This document shows, one piece after another, positions 52,763 through 61,013 of a stretch of 64,000 nt of DNA (position 1 is its first letter; each line of letters opens with the position of its first letter). The translations under genes were made by a program, and so were the position numbers. This DNA comes from Amycolatopsis japonica. GTDB taxonomy: Bacteria > Actinomycetota > Actinomycetes > Mycobacteriales > Pseudonocardiaceae. The stretch lies in contig NZ_CP008953.1 in assembly GCF_000732925.1 (NCBI RefSeq), positions 3,968,001 through 4,032,000 of the forward strand, given 5' to 3'. Under the pieces are notes generated by a model. That model was given only the letters and a program-made list of their open reading frames with translations. It had not been told where the DNA came from and did no database searches.

Positions 52763-53895
52763 CTGAGGAGCCCTTCCAGCAGCGGCACGATCTCCTCCGG
52801 CGCCGGGTACGCGGTGATCTCGTCCCGCAACCGCCCTGCCGCCTCCCGGTAGGACGGTTCCCTCAGCACCGTGGACACGGCGTCGCGGATGTCCCGCGGT
52901 GTCGCGTCGATGACGTCGAGGACGGTGCCGAGCCCGAGTTCGGTGACCCGATCGCCGTTGTGGGGCTGGTCGGCGCCCATCGGGAGCAGCACCATCGGCA
53001 GCCCGTGGGCGAGCGCGCCGAGCAGGCTGCCCGAACCGCCGTGGCTGAGGACGGCGTCGCAGTACGGGAGGACGTCGTCCTGCGGCAGGTACCGCGTGAG
53101 GTGGAGGTGCTCGGGCTGCGGGCCGAACTCGGCGGGATCGACGAGGTTCCCGACGGTCACCACACAGGTCGCGTCGACCTCCCGCAGGCCTGCCAGTGCC
53201 CGGGCGAACAGGTCGCCGGATTCGGTGTTGAAGATCGTGCCGAGGGTGAAGTAGACGGTGGGACGGCCTTCGACGTGCCACTCCGGCGCCGGTCCGCGAC
53301 CGGGAAGGGGGCTGTGGAACGGCCGCGCGGTCGGCGGCAACGGGAACCGGGGGTCGCGGAAGCTCGCGGGGAACGGGGAAAGCACGAGGTGCCGGTACGC
53401 CATCTCCAGGTTTCGTTGCGGCGGGAGGCCGTGGACGGCGCGGATCTCGTTGAGCGCGTCGTCGATCAGTTCGGCGCGGATGAGCACGCCCGCCGCGATC
53501 ACCAGGACGGTGGCGTGCGGGAGGCCGAGGCGTTCGGCGGCGATCATCGCGCCGTGATCGGCTTCGTCGCACACGAGCAGATCCGGTTCCCAGTCCTCGC
53601 AGAGCGCCATGACGTCCTTCGCCCGCTGGGGCGCGGTGCGGCGGACGAAACCGTCACGGAGGTCGCTGTCCTCGCGGTCCCTGTCGACGGGGAGCAACGG
53701 GCGAAGTCCGCCGCCGTCGCTGCCGAGGTTCGGCCCCGACGGGAACGCGGTGAACCCCGTCGCCTCGACGACCGGGACCATCAGCGGCTCGCCGGTGAAC
53801 GCGATCGTGTGGCCCGCGCCGGCGAGCGCGTGGGCGAGGGGGAGCAGCGGCCGGAAGTGGCCGTTGCCGCCGGCGAAGGTGAACAGGACACGCAT
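52759..53895 (-). CDS. GT-B glycosyltransferase (macrolide/UGT-like family 1)
   Basis: 378 residues. The N-terminus MRVLFTFAGGNGHFRPLLPLAHALAGAGH and the C-terminal donor-binding region YLPQDDVLPYCDAVLSHGGSGSLLGALAHGLPMVLLPMGADQPHNGDRV are those of natural-product glycosyltransferases of the OleD/calicheamicin group. It presumably transfers a nucleotide-activated sugar to a small hydrophobic acceptor, possibly as inactivation. No sugar biosynthesis genes are nearby. It is translationally coupled upstream of the ECF sigma factor (GTGA overlap). Confidence 0.87.
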   Translation of the reverse strand: MRVLFTFAGGNGHFRPLLPLAHALAGAGHTIAFTGEPLMVPVVEATGFTAFPSGPNLGSDGGGLRPLLPVDRDREDSDLRDGFVRRTAPQRAKDVMALCEDWEPDLLVCDEADHGAMIAAERLGLPHATVLVIAAGVLIRAELIDDALNEIRAVHGLPPQRNLEMAYRHLVLSPFPASFRDPRFPLPPTARPFHSPLPGRGPAPEWHVEGRPTVYFTLGTIFNTESGDLFARALAGLREVDATCVVTVGNLVDPAEFGPQPEHLHLTRYLPQDDVLPYCDAVLSHGGSGSLLGALAHGLPMVLLPMGADQPHNGDRVTELGLGTVLDVIDATPRDIRDAVSTVLREPSYREAAGRLRDEITAYPAPEEIVPLLEGLLR

Positions 53896-53938
53896 GTCAG
53901 CGACCCTATCGGCGGGCTGGCGGCGCTACCCTGCTGCG

Positions 53939-54877
53939 GTGATCGATACGGACGCCGACGAGGTCCGGCTGTGCGCGCTGGAAGGCTGCGAGAATCCTTT
54001 GCCCCCTCCCGCGGTGGACGCCGAGGGGAAACGCAAGGGTGGCCGTCCCTCGGCCTATTGCGGCAAGGCCCACGCCGACGCCGCCTCGCGGGCCCGGCGG
54101 GCGGCCGCGGTGGCGAGCGTGGCCGATCCGCTGCTGGAGGTCCGCAGGATCGCCGACGAGTTCACGCCGGCGGCGTCGTCGCTCGTGGAACTGCTGGACG
54201 CGATGCGTTCGCGGTTCGACGACGCCGGAGAGGCGGCGCTGGGCCGGGTGACCGAAGCGGAGACCGACGCCGCGACGGCCCGGCGCGAGGCCGAGGACGC
54301 TCAGCAGGCGGCGGCGAGGGCCGACACGGCGCGCGCGACCGCGCTGGCCGCGTCCCGCGACGACAAGGCGGCGAAGGTCAAGGCGGAACGCGCCGCCGAA
54401 CAGGCCTTGAAGGACGCGGAGGAGACCCGGCAGCGTTCGTGGGCCGAGGTCGCCGCGCACGAACGGGCCCGCGGTGCCGCGGAAGCCGCGACCGTCGCGG
54501 CGGAACGTGCCCGTGACGAGCTGGTCGCCGAGCTCCGGACGCTGCGTGAGGAGAAGACCCGGCTGACCACGGAGCTGGCCGAGCGCGACACGGCACTGGC
54601 CAGGGCGGCCGCGGAGCGCGCGGCCCTGCAGGACCGGCTCGACGAGGCCAAGGCGCGGGCGGCGGTGTCCGAAAAGGACTCGGCAGGGCTTCGGGCGTCC
54701 CTCGCGGAAGAACATACGGCCAGGAGCCTCGCCGAAGCCCGGGCGACGGCTCTCGCCGAGGAGCTGGAGCGGGCACACGCCCGCGCGGCCGCCGATCAGG
54801 CGCGGTACGACGACGTCGTCCGGCGGCTTGCCACCCCTTCGCGCGAATCGGCTGTGGAGCGTTCCGAGCTGACGTAG
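53939..54877 (+). CDS. Cys-motif coiled-coil protein, paralogue B
   Basis: 312 residues from the GTG at 53939. TACCCT at 53927-53932 lies about 6 nt upstream, so the transcript may be leaderless. The N-terminus repeats the pattern of the 34134 protein: Cys12-x4-Cys17, LPPP, GGRP, Cys41 and a nearby His45, a likely zinc-binding module. From ~80 to ~300 it is an Ala/Glu/Arg-rich coiled coil. Unlike paralogue A it has no recombinase beside it; the divergent neighbour is the glycosyltransferase and the type VII-like operon starts 37 bp downstream. Confidence 0.75.
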   Translation: MIDTDADEVRLCALEGCENPLPPPAVDAEGKRKGGRPSAYCGKAHADAASRARRAAAVASVADPLLEVRRIADEFTPAASSLVELLDAMRSRFDDAGEAALGRVTEAETDAATARREAEDAQQAAARADTARATALAASRDDKAAKVKAERAAEQALKDAEETRQRSWAEVAAHERARGAAEAATVAAERARDELVAELRTLREEKTRLTTELAERDTALARAAAERAALQDRLDEAKARAAVSEKDSAGLRASLAEEHTARSLAEARATALAEELERAHARAAADQARYDDVVRRLATPSRESAVERSELT

Positions 54878-54913
54878 AGTGCCGCTCACCATCCAGGGTT
54901 GGGGGCACGAGCT

Positions 54914-55201
54914 GTGAGCGGGTACGAGGTCGAGATCGGTCAGCTGCGGGCCGCGGCCAAGGCGGCGGGTTCCGCCGCGGACCAGGCCAGAGCCGTGGAA
55001 CCGGGCACCGGCTTGGGTGCGATCGCGACTGCGTTGCCGGGCGGGGAGGCCGCCAAGGGCGCGCCCACGCTGGCGTCGACATGCACCGAGCGGGCGAAGG
55101 GGTGGGCCGGCGAGATCGACCGCTGGAGCGAATCGATCACCAAGGCCGCCAAGGCGTACTCCGAAAACGAGAACTCCGCGGAGGAGGCGTTCGGAGGATG
55201 A
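54914..55201 (+). CDS. Type VII secretion substrate-like small protein
   Basis: 95 residues from the GTG at 54914. It is a helical EspC/WXG100-sized protein with no Sec signal. The C-terminal helix ends KAAKAYSENE, where Tyr82-x3-Glu86 fits the Yxxx[D/E] export signal of ESX substrates. Its stop overlaps the next ATG (ATGA), so it is expressed with the large protein at 55198 and may pair with it for export. Confidence 0.72.
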   Translation: MSGYEVEIGQLRAAAKAAGSAADQARAVEPGTGLGAIATALPGGEAAKGAPTLASTCTERAKGWAGEIDRWSESITKAAKAYSENENSAEEAFGG

Positions 55202-56598
55202 CGGTCGGCTACGGCGACGTCCGCGAATGGGACGCCGAGGCACTCCACGCGGCGGCGACCGATCTGGGTGGCCGCCGGGACAAACTCGTCGGGCTGCAGG
55301 ACGAACTCGACGACGCCAGGAAACTGCCCGACTGGCGTGGCCCTGCGGGCGAGCGCGCCCGCGATTCGCTGGGCGACACCCGGAACAAGGCCGAGATCCT
55401 GATCGCCGAGCTGTCCGCCGTCGAACGTGCCCTGCAGAACGCGTCGGACGACGTGTCCGCGCTGAAGACCAGGGTCGCCAACAACGATTCCCTCGCCGGC
55501 ACCTACCAGTTCAGCGTCGCCGCCGACGGCGCCATCGTGGACGGCAAACCCGCCGACCCGCCGCCGAAGTCACGGTTCGAGGCCGAAGAGCGCGCCGAGT
55601 CCCAGCGGCACCGCGAGACCATCCGGAAGCAGCTGGAGCAGGAATCGAAGGCGATCCTCACCACGGCGAACAGCATCGACGCCGCCCTCGCCCGGGTGAT
55701 GCGGCTCGTGCAGGACGGCCAGATCAGCGACCACGAGGCGACCGACCTGGCAGGCGCCAAGAAGGGCGGGCAGATCGACGCCGGTGTGATCGAGATGGAG
55801 CAGGCGCTGCGCGACGCCGGGCTGCTGAGCGGGCCACCCGCGTCCGGCCACTATCGGCAGTGGCTCGAGAACGCCGTCCGCCGGGGTGTATCGATCGACA
55901 CCATCAAGAAGATCGCCGACGACCACGACATCACGCCGGAGGACTTCAAGGTCCTCGACGGGATGGAAGAGATCCGCGAGGACGAGGACGGCGACGGGAC
56001 CTACAAGTCGTACTTCCTGATGCCGACCGACGTCAGCGGTGACGACGCCGCCAAGGCGGTGCGGATGACCTACATCCTCAACGCGGGCACCGATTACGGC
56101 GCCGGAGGCGAGAAGACCGACTTCGCGCCGACACCGTATGGATCCGAGGAGCTGCGACGGATCACCGACCGGCAGCGGGAGAACTCCTGGAGCTACGACG
56201 ACGACGTGGGTTTCGTGCACGGCAACGGCGGGCGGCTGGCGACCACCCCGAACGGCATGATGATGGGCCTGGGCGGGAACCTCATCCAGGACCAGTTCAG
56301 CCAGCAGGGCGGGACCGCCTGGGGTGACACGTTCATGCTGAACATCGACGACGCGAAGGATCCGGCGCAGCAGCTGCGGGAGGTGGCGAAGTCGGGACAC
56401 GCCTGGTACGAGGACGACAACGGCGCGTCCCAGGGCTCGCTCGACCTGGATCGGTTGCTGCACCACGAGGAGCGCCACTCCCAGCAATGGGCACGCGAAG
56501 GCTATGCCGGATTCCTCGCCTCCTACGCGTGGGAGAAGGTCACCGGCGGCAACGAAACCGAGGAAGACGCGGGACTCACCGATGGCGGATATCACTAA
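55198..56598 (+). CDS. WXG-domain protein with HExxH C-terminus, putative T7SS effector
   Basis: 466 residues. Residues ~10-110 form a helical ESX-like region with W46-R47-G48. A middle region (~125-330) is charged, with a Ca-site-like DEDGDGTYKSYF, and ends in a Gly-rich segment (NGMMMGLGGNLIQDQFSQQGG). Near the C-terminus H423-E424-E425-R426-H427 is an HExxH zinc-peptidase motif (LLHHEERHSQQWAREG). No Sec signal. This looks like a polymorphic-toxin layout: export domain followed by an enzymatic end. It is coupled to the small substrate upstream and overlaps the lipoprotein gene by 17 bp. Peptidase activity is unproven; the second zinc ligand residue is not identified. Confidence 0.7.
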   Translation: MTVGYGDVREWDAEALHAAATDLGGRRDKLVGLQDELDDARKLPDWRGPAGERARDSLGDTRNKAEILIAELSAVERALQNASDDVSALKTRVANNDSLAGTYQFSVAADGAIVDGKPADPPPKSRFEAEERAESQRHRETIRKQLEQESKAILTTANSIDAALARVMRLVQDGQISDHEATDLAGAKKGGQIDAGVIEMEQALRDAGLLSGPPASGHYRQWLENAVRRGVSIDTIKKIADDHDITPEDFKVLDGMEEIREDEDGDGTYKSYFLMPTDVSGDDAAKAVRMTYILNAGTDYGAGGEKTDFAPTPYGSEELRRITDRQRENSWSYDDDVGFVHGNGGRLATTPNGMMMGLGGNLIQDQFSQQGGTAWGDTFMLNIDDAKDPAQQLREVAKSGHAWYEDDNGASQGSLDLDRLLHHEERHSQQWAREGYAGFLASYAWEKVTGGNETEEDAGLTDGGYH

Positions 56599-57118
56599 GC
56601 GGGTCTGCGCCGCCTTGCTCGTGGTGGCGGTGACCGCGGCGTGTGACACCAAGGCGCAGTTCGCGCCGTCGCTGCCGCCGGAGGCCGGGTTCCGCGTCGA
56701 TGGCGGCGTCTTGAAACTGTGGACGGGCACCCCCTGCGAGGGCGTCACCGGTCTGCGGCTGACCTTCGACTCCGGTACGCAGGACAGCACGGAGCAGGTG
56801 TGGGCTGCGCCGCGGCCGGGTGTGCGGGTCGAGCGGCTGGACTTGCTGGGTGGTTCCTCTTCGGACGCCGGTGGTCTCCAAGTCCGGACACCGTTGCCCT
56901 CGGCGTACGACTGGACGAAGGCGGGCTCGGTCAGCATCGCCGTCGACGGTCCGAAGGCGTTCGGTGCCAAGGCCGACGTCGCCCAGGTGCTGCGTGAGTC
57001 GGCCGGGCATCCGACCGGGAGCTACCTGTTCGGCCGGAGCGGGTGGATGGACGCGGCGGCGGTGCAGCGCGAGAACCGGAAGTCGTTCCTGACCGTCTGT
57101 ACTCCCGATCCGGCATGA
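56582..57118 (+). CDS. Lipoprotein, candidate immunity protein
   Basis: 178 residues. The N-terminus KRVCAALLVVAVTAAC is a lipoprotein signal with the lipid-anchored Cys21. The mature domain is beta-rich (GGVLKLWTGTPCEGVTGLRLTFDSG) with a cysteine pair (CEG ... VCTPD) that may form a disulfide. It starts inside the end of the putative effector gene (17-bp overlap), which suggests co-expression; a surface lipoprotein neutralising the exported partner is a reasonable but unproven role. No known family recognised. Confidence 0.65.
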   Translation: MADITKRVCAALLVVAVTAACDTKAQFAPSLPPEAGFRVDGGVLKLWTGTPCEGVTGLRLTFDSGTQDSTEQVWAAPRPGVRVERLDLLGGSSSDAGGLQVRTPLPSAYDWTKAGSVSIAVDGPKAFGAKADVAQVLRESAGHPTGSYLFGRSGWMDAAAVQRENRKSFLTVCTPDPA

Positions 57119-57342
57119 CGGCCTCGCGGACGGTGGTGCGACGCGTCGTGCTCGGCGCGTTCGTCGGTGTCGTGGCGGTGATCGTGCTGCTCGTCGGCAG
57201 CGCGGTGCTCAGCGCGACCGGGCTGTCGTCGGATCCGCACGGGTACGGGATGTTCGCGGGAATCCTGTTCGGGACGGTCCTGACGCCGGTCGCGCTGGTG
57301 CTGTGGCTGCTCTACCGCCGGCTGCGCCGCCGCGGTAACTGA
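57115..57342 (+). CDS. Small two-helix membrane protein
   Basis: 75 residues starting at the ATGA overlap with the lipoprotein stop. Two hydrophobic segments, ~9-33 (VVLGAFVGVVAVIVLLVGSA) and ~46-66 (MFAGILFGTVLTPVALVLWLL), and a basic C-terminus (YRRLRRRGN). It is the last gene of the four-gene coupled unit and could assist immunity or export. No family recognised. Confidence 0.65.
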   Translation: MTASRTVVRRVVLGAFVGVVAVIVLLVGSAVLSATGLSSDPHGYGMFAGILFGTVLTPVALVLWLLYRRLRRRGN

Positions 57343-57360
57343 CCCGGCCACGGCCGCGAC

Positions 57361-57422
57361 AGTGTCGTCCGTCCAGTCACGTGTGTCGTCCGTCGGATCA
57401 CGCGTGTCGTCCACTCAATCAC
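57361..57422. repeat. Three-unit 21-bp tandem repeat
   Basis: Units 57361-57380, 57381-57401 and 57402-57422 share GTGTCGTCC and end TCAC; the same unit occurs at 31777-31837. It occupies the 90-bp gap between two convergent genes. Confidence 0.6.
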
Positions 57423-57432
57423 GCGAGAACGC

Positions 57433-58227
57433 TTAGGAGGGAAGCTCGGTCCCCGAGGTACCGGAACCACCGGTGACCAGCTGCTCGACCCCGTCCAGGA
57501 TCCGCGCCAGCCCGAACCGGAAGGTGTGCAGCGGCGCGCTCGCCGCACCGTGGGTCTCCCCGGCGGCCTGCCCGATGCGCGCCGCCAGCGGGAAGAGGCC
57601 GGCGTCGGCTTCGGGGATCTCCGCGAGCACGGGCGCGCTGGCCGTCCACCACTCCATGTCCGTCAGGCCGGAGCGCCGCACGAGACTCGCCGATTCCACC
57701 GAACCGCGTGCGATGCCCTGGACGAAGCCGTTGACCATCGCCACGACGGCGTCCATCTCCAGGTCGGTGAGCCCGATCGCGTCGACGGCCTTCAGCTCGC
57801 GTTCGTGCTTCGCGAAGGTGTGCGGGCCGAGCGGGAGACGGCCGGTGGTGAGCTGGAGCATCCAGGGATGCCGGTGGTACATCTCCCAGGCGTCCTCGGC
57901 GAGGACCGTCATCGTGACCCGCCAGTCGTGACTGGCCGGCGGATCGGTCAGCTCACCATGAACCCGGTCCATCATCAGGTCGAGCAGCTCGGCGCGGCTG
58001 TGGATGTAGGTGTAGATCGTCATGGGGGAGACGCCGAGCTTTTCCGCGCCCCGGCGCACCGACAGCGAGGTGATGCCCTCGGTGTCGGCGATCTCGATCG
58101 CGGCGGTGACGATCTCGTCGACGGTGAGCTTCGGTTTGGGGCCGCGGCGGGGTTTCTCACGCACGCCCCAGAGCAGTTCGATGGTCCGCCGTGGGTCGCC
58201 CGCCCCGGTGTGGTCCGCGTCCGTCAT
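57433..58227 (-). CDS. TetR-family regulator (TetR_C_1 type)
   Basis: 264 residues; ATG 58227 is used. The helix-turn-helix is LTVDEIVTAAIEIADTEGITSLSVRRGAEKLGVSPMTIYTYIHSRAELLDLMMDRV, preceded by a basic arm (REKPRRGPKPK), and the C-terminal domain is of the TetR_C_1 type. Divergent from the SNF2 helicase gene with CGGTGTACAG/CTGTACACCG half-sites in the 68-bp spacer, so the helicase pair may be its target. Confidence 0.88.
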   Translation of the reverse strand: MTDADHTGAGDPRRTIELLWGVREKPRRGPKPKLTVDEIVTAAIEIADTEGITSLSVRRGAEKLGVSPMTIYTYIHSRAELLDLMMDRVHGELTDPPASHDWRVTMTVLAEDAWEMYHRHPWMLQLTTGRLPLGPHTFAKHERELKAVDAIGLTDLEMDAVVAMVNGFVQGIARGSVESASLVRRSGLTDMEWWTASAPVLAEIPEADAGLFPLAARIGQAAGETHGAASAPLHTFRFGLARILDGVEQLVTGGSGTSGTELPS

Positions 58228-58239
58228 CACGTTCTCTCT

Positions 58240-58278
58240 ACGGTGTACAGAGTTGTGTTATCCTGAACTGTACACCGT
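58240..58278. promoter_or_regulatory. TetR operator candidate, inverted half-sites
   Basis: ACGGTGTACAG (58240-58250) is exactly inverted as CTGTACACCGT (58268-58278). Both lie in the spacer between the TetR and helicase genes; a further GTACAGAG copy follows the right half. Confidence 0.65.
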
Positions 58279-58295
58279 ACAGAGATTGGGGTTGA

Positions 58296-61013
58296 GTGGC
58301 GTCTCACGACGGCTTCGGCAGTGTCGCTTTCGAACCGAAAAATCCCCCTCGGACCAGCGGATTCGTCTTCTGGAACGCCGAGAGGAACACGCCGGGGGCC
58401 GGGGAGGTGACGGTCGCTCTCCCCGAGATCACCACGGTGCCGTGCGTCCGGCTGCCGATGGCCGAGGCGCTTCCGGCGCTGCTGCGTCTCAAGGAGAGCG
58501 ACGACGACTCCGCGCGTTTCTGGAGCACGGCCGCCACGGCGGCGTTGAAGCTCGCCGAGGCGGGCAGGCTGCTTCCCGGGCTCACGGAGTCCGATGTGGA
58601 CGCCTGGCGCGCCGGCCCGCTGGAACCGGCCGACGCCGCTTGGCTGCGCGAGCTGTCCGAAGCGATGCCCGCGCGAGCGCGGGCGATCCCGAGCGAGGGA
58701 AACCTCCTGCCGGCGCGGTATCCGCTGCTGCGCGCGTTCCTCGACGCCGTGGCCGACACCCTTCCCCGCACGCCCGCCGCCGCGCAGGCGGCCGGGGTGA
58801 AGGCGTTCGCCGCGGCGCCTTCGCACCGTGTTCCGCAGTTGCGGGACTGGGCGGCCGAGGTCGCGGCCGGGCTGGATTCCGGGGTCCGGGTCTCGATACG
58901 GATCGAAGCGCCGGGTGACGACTTCACGATCGGCCGGTTCAGCGGGGTCGTCCAGGTGCACAGCCTGGCCGATCCCGGTGTCCTGGCCGACGCCGCCGCG
59001 CTCTGGGCGGGTGACGACCGGTTCGGTCCGAGGGCGCGGATCGACGTGATGCTGGCGCTGCGCCGGGCCGCGCAGGTGTGGCCGCCGCTGGAACCCCTGC
59101 TCGGCGCGGCGGTCCCCGACGAGGTCGGGCTCGGCGACACCGACATCACCGAACTGCTCACCACCGCGGCGCCGCTGCTGGCCACGGCGGGTATCGACGT
59201 GCACTGGCCCGCCGATCTCGCCCGCGACCTGAGCGCGAAGGCGGTGGTCGGCGGCGGTGACGCGCCGCCCGCCGATCTTCCGTCGTTCTTCGCCGGCGGC
59301 ACGCTGCTGCAGTTCGACTGGCAGCTGGCCCTCGGCGGTGCGCCGCTCACAGCGGCCGAGATGGACGCGCTGGCCGAGGCCCACCGTCCCGTCGTGCGCC
59401 TGCGCGATCAGTGGGTGCTCGTCGACCCGGCTCTCGCGGCGAAGGCGCGGGATCGCGCGCTCAAGCCGCTCACGCCGATCGACGCGCTCGGTGCCGCCTT
59501 GAGCGGGACCACCGAGATCGACGGTGAACGCGTCGACGTCCTCACCGACGGCTGGCTCGCCGCGTTGCGGGAGCGGCTGCTCGCCCCGCCGGAGCCGCAG
59601 GCGCCGCCGCGAGGCCTGGCCGCGACCTTGCGCGATTACCAGATGCGCGGCCTGCAGTGGCTCACCGCCATGACCTCGATCGGGCTCGGCGGCTGTCTCG
59701 CCGACGACATGGGTCTCGGCAAGACGATCACGCTGATCTCGCTGCATCTGCATCGCGCGGACGGTCCGACGCTGGTCGTCTGCCCGGCCTCGTTGCTGGG
59801 GAACTGGGAACGCGAGATCACCAAGTTCGCCCCCGGTGTCCCGGTGCGGCGGTTCCACGGCGCGGAACGCTCACTCGAAGACCTCGGCGACGGCTTCGTG
59901 CTCACCACCTACGGCACTCTGCGCGTGGATCCGGAACCGCTGGGGTCCGTCCACTGGGGACTGCTGGTGGCCGACGAGGCCCAGCACGTCAAGAATCATC
60001 GCTCCGGCACGGCGAAGGCGTTGCGGACGCTGACGTCGTCGGCGCGGGTGGCACTCACGGGCACCCCGGTGGAGAACAACCTCGCCGAACTGTGGGCGAT
60101 CCTCGACTGGACGACACCGGGCCTACTCGGCACGATGGCCGATTTCCGTCGGGTATGGGCGAAACCGGTCGAGTCCGGAAAGGACCCGGAAGCGGCGGAG
60201 CGCCTGTCCCGGCTCGTCCGCCCCTTCCTGCTGCGCCGCCGCAAATCCGATCCGGGGATCGCGCCGGAGCTGCCCGCCAAGACCGAGACCGACCGGCCGG
60301 TGACGCTCACGGCCGAGCAGGCGGCGTTGTACGAGGCGACGGTGCGCGAGCTGATGGCCGAGATCGCCGGGAGCGAGGGCATCGCGCGCCGCGGCCGGAT
60401 CGTCAAACTGCTCACCGGGCTCAAGCAGATCTGCAACCATCCCGCGCAGTACCTCAAGGAGCCCTCGGACGCGGTGCTGGACGGCCGGTCGGGCAAGCTC
60501 GAGCTGCTCGACGAACTGCTGGGCACGATCCTCGCCGAGGACGGCGCGGTGCTGGTGTTCACGCAGTACGTCGCCATGGCACGGCTGCTGGAACGGCATC
60601 TCGCGCAGCGTGGGATCGGCACGCAGCTGTTGCACGGTGGCACCCCGGTGCCCAAACGCGAGGATCTCGTGCGCCGGTTCCAGGCCGGTGAGGTGCCGGT
60701 GTTCCTGTTGTCGCTCAAGGCGGCGGGGACCGGGCTCAACCTGACGCGCGCCGATCACGTCGTGCATTACGACCGCTGGTGGAACCCCGCGGTGGAGGAC
60801 CAGGCGACCGACCGCGCGTACCGGATCGGGCAGACCCGGCCGGTGCAGGTGCACCGGCTCATCGCCGAGGGCACCGTCGAGGACCGCATCGCGGCGATGC
60901 TGCGGGAGAAGCGTGCGCTCGCCGACGCGGTGCTCGCGGGCGGCGAGGCCGCCTTGACCGAACTGACCGACGAGGAGCTGGCCGATCTGGTCGAGTTGAG
61001 GAGCCGCCGATGA
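58296..61013 (+). CDS. SNF2-family helicase/ATPase
   Basis: 905 residues from the GTG at 58296. The N-terminal ~430 are the DUF3670-type region of bacterial SNF2 proteins (FFAGGTLLQFDWQLALGGAPLT). The motor has motif I DDMGLGKTI (Lys476), motif II DEAQ (Asp560), motif III ALTGTPVENN, and in lobe 2 LVFTQYVAMARLLERHL, LLSLKAAGTGLNLT and DRAYRIGQTRPVQV. It is a DNA-translocating ATPase of the HepA/RapA-like kind. The stop overlaps the SWIM-domain gene (ATGA); the two almost always occur together in actinobacteria. Function in vivo is poorly defined. Confidence 0.9.
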   Translation: MASHDGFGSVAFEPKNPPRTSGFVFWNAERNTPGAGEVTVALPEITTVPCVRLPMAEALPALLRLKESDDDSARFWSTAATAALKLAEAGRLLPGLTESDVDAWRAGPLEPADAAWLRELSEAMPARARAIPSEGNLLPARYPLLRAFLDAVADTLPRTPAAAQAAGVKAFAAAPSHRVPQLRDWAAEVAAGLDSGVRVSIRIEAPGDDFTIGRFSGVVQVHSLADPGVLADAAALWAGDDRFGPRARIDVMLALRRAAQVWPPLEPLLGAAVPDEVGLGDTDITELLTTAAPLLATAGIDVHWPADLARDLSAKAVVGGGDAPPADLPSFFAGGTLLQFDWQLALGGAPLTAAEMDALAEAHRPVVRLRDQWVLVDPALAAKARDRALKPLTPIDALGAALSGTTEIDGERVDVLTDGWLAALRERLLAPPEPQAPPRGLAATLRDYQMRGLQWLTAMTSIGLGGCLADDMGLGKTITLISLHLHRADGPTLVVCPASLLGNWEREITKFAPGVPVRRFHGAERSLEDLGDGFVLTTYGTLRVDPEPLGSVHWGLLVADEAQHVKNHRSGTAKALRTLTSSARVALTGTPVENNLAELWAILDWTTPGLLGTMADFRRVWAKPVESGKDPEAAERLSRLVRPFLLRRRKSDPGIAPELPAKTETDRPVTLTAEQAALYEATVRELMAEIAGSEGIARRGRIVKLLTGLKQICNHPAQYLKEPSDAVLDGRSGKLELLDELLGTILAEDGAVLVFTQYVAMARLLERHLAQRGIGTQLLHGGTPVPKREDLVRRFQAGEVPVFLLSLKAAGTGLNLTRADHVVHYDRWWNPAVEDQATDRAYRIGQTRPVQVHRLIAEGTVEDRIAAMLREKRALADAVLAGGEAALTELTDEELADLVELRSRR

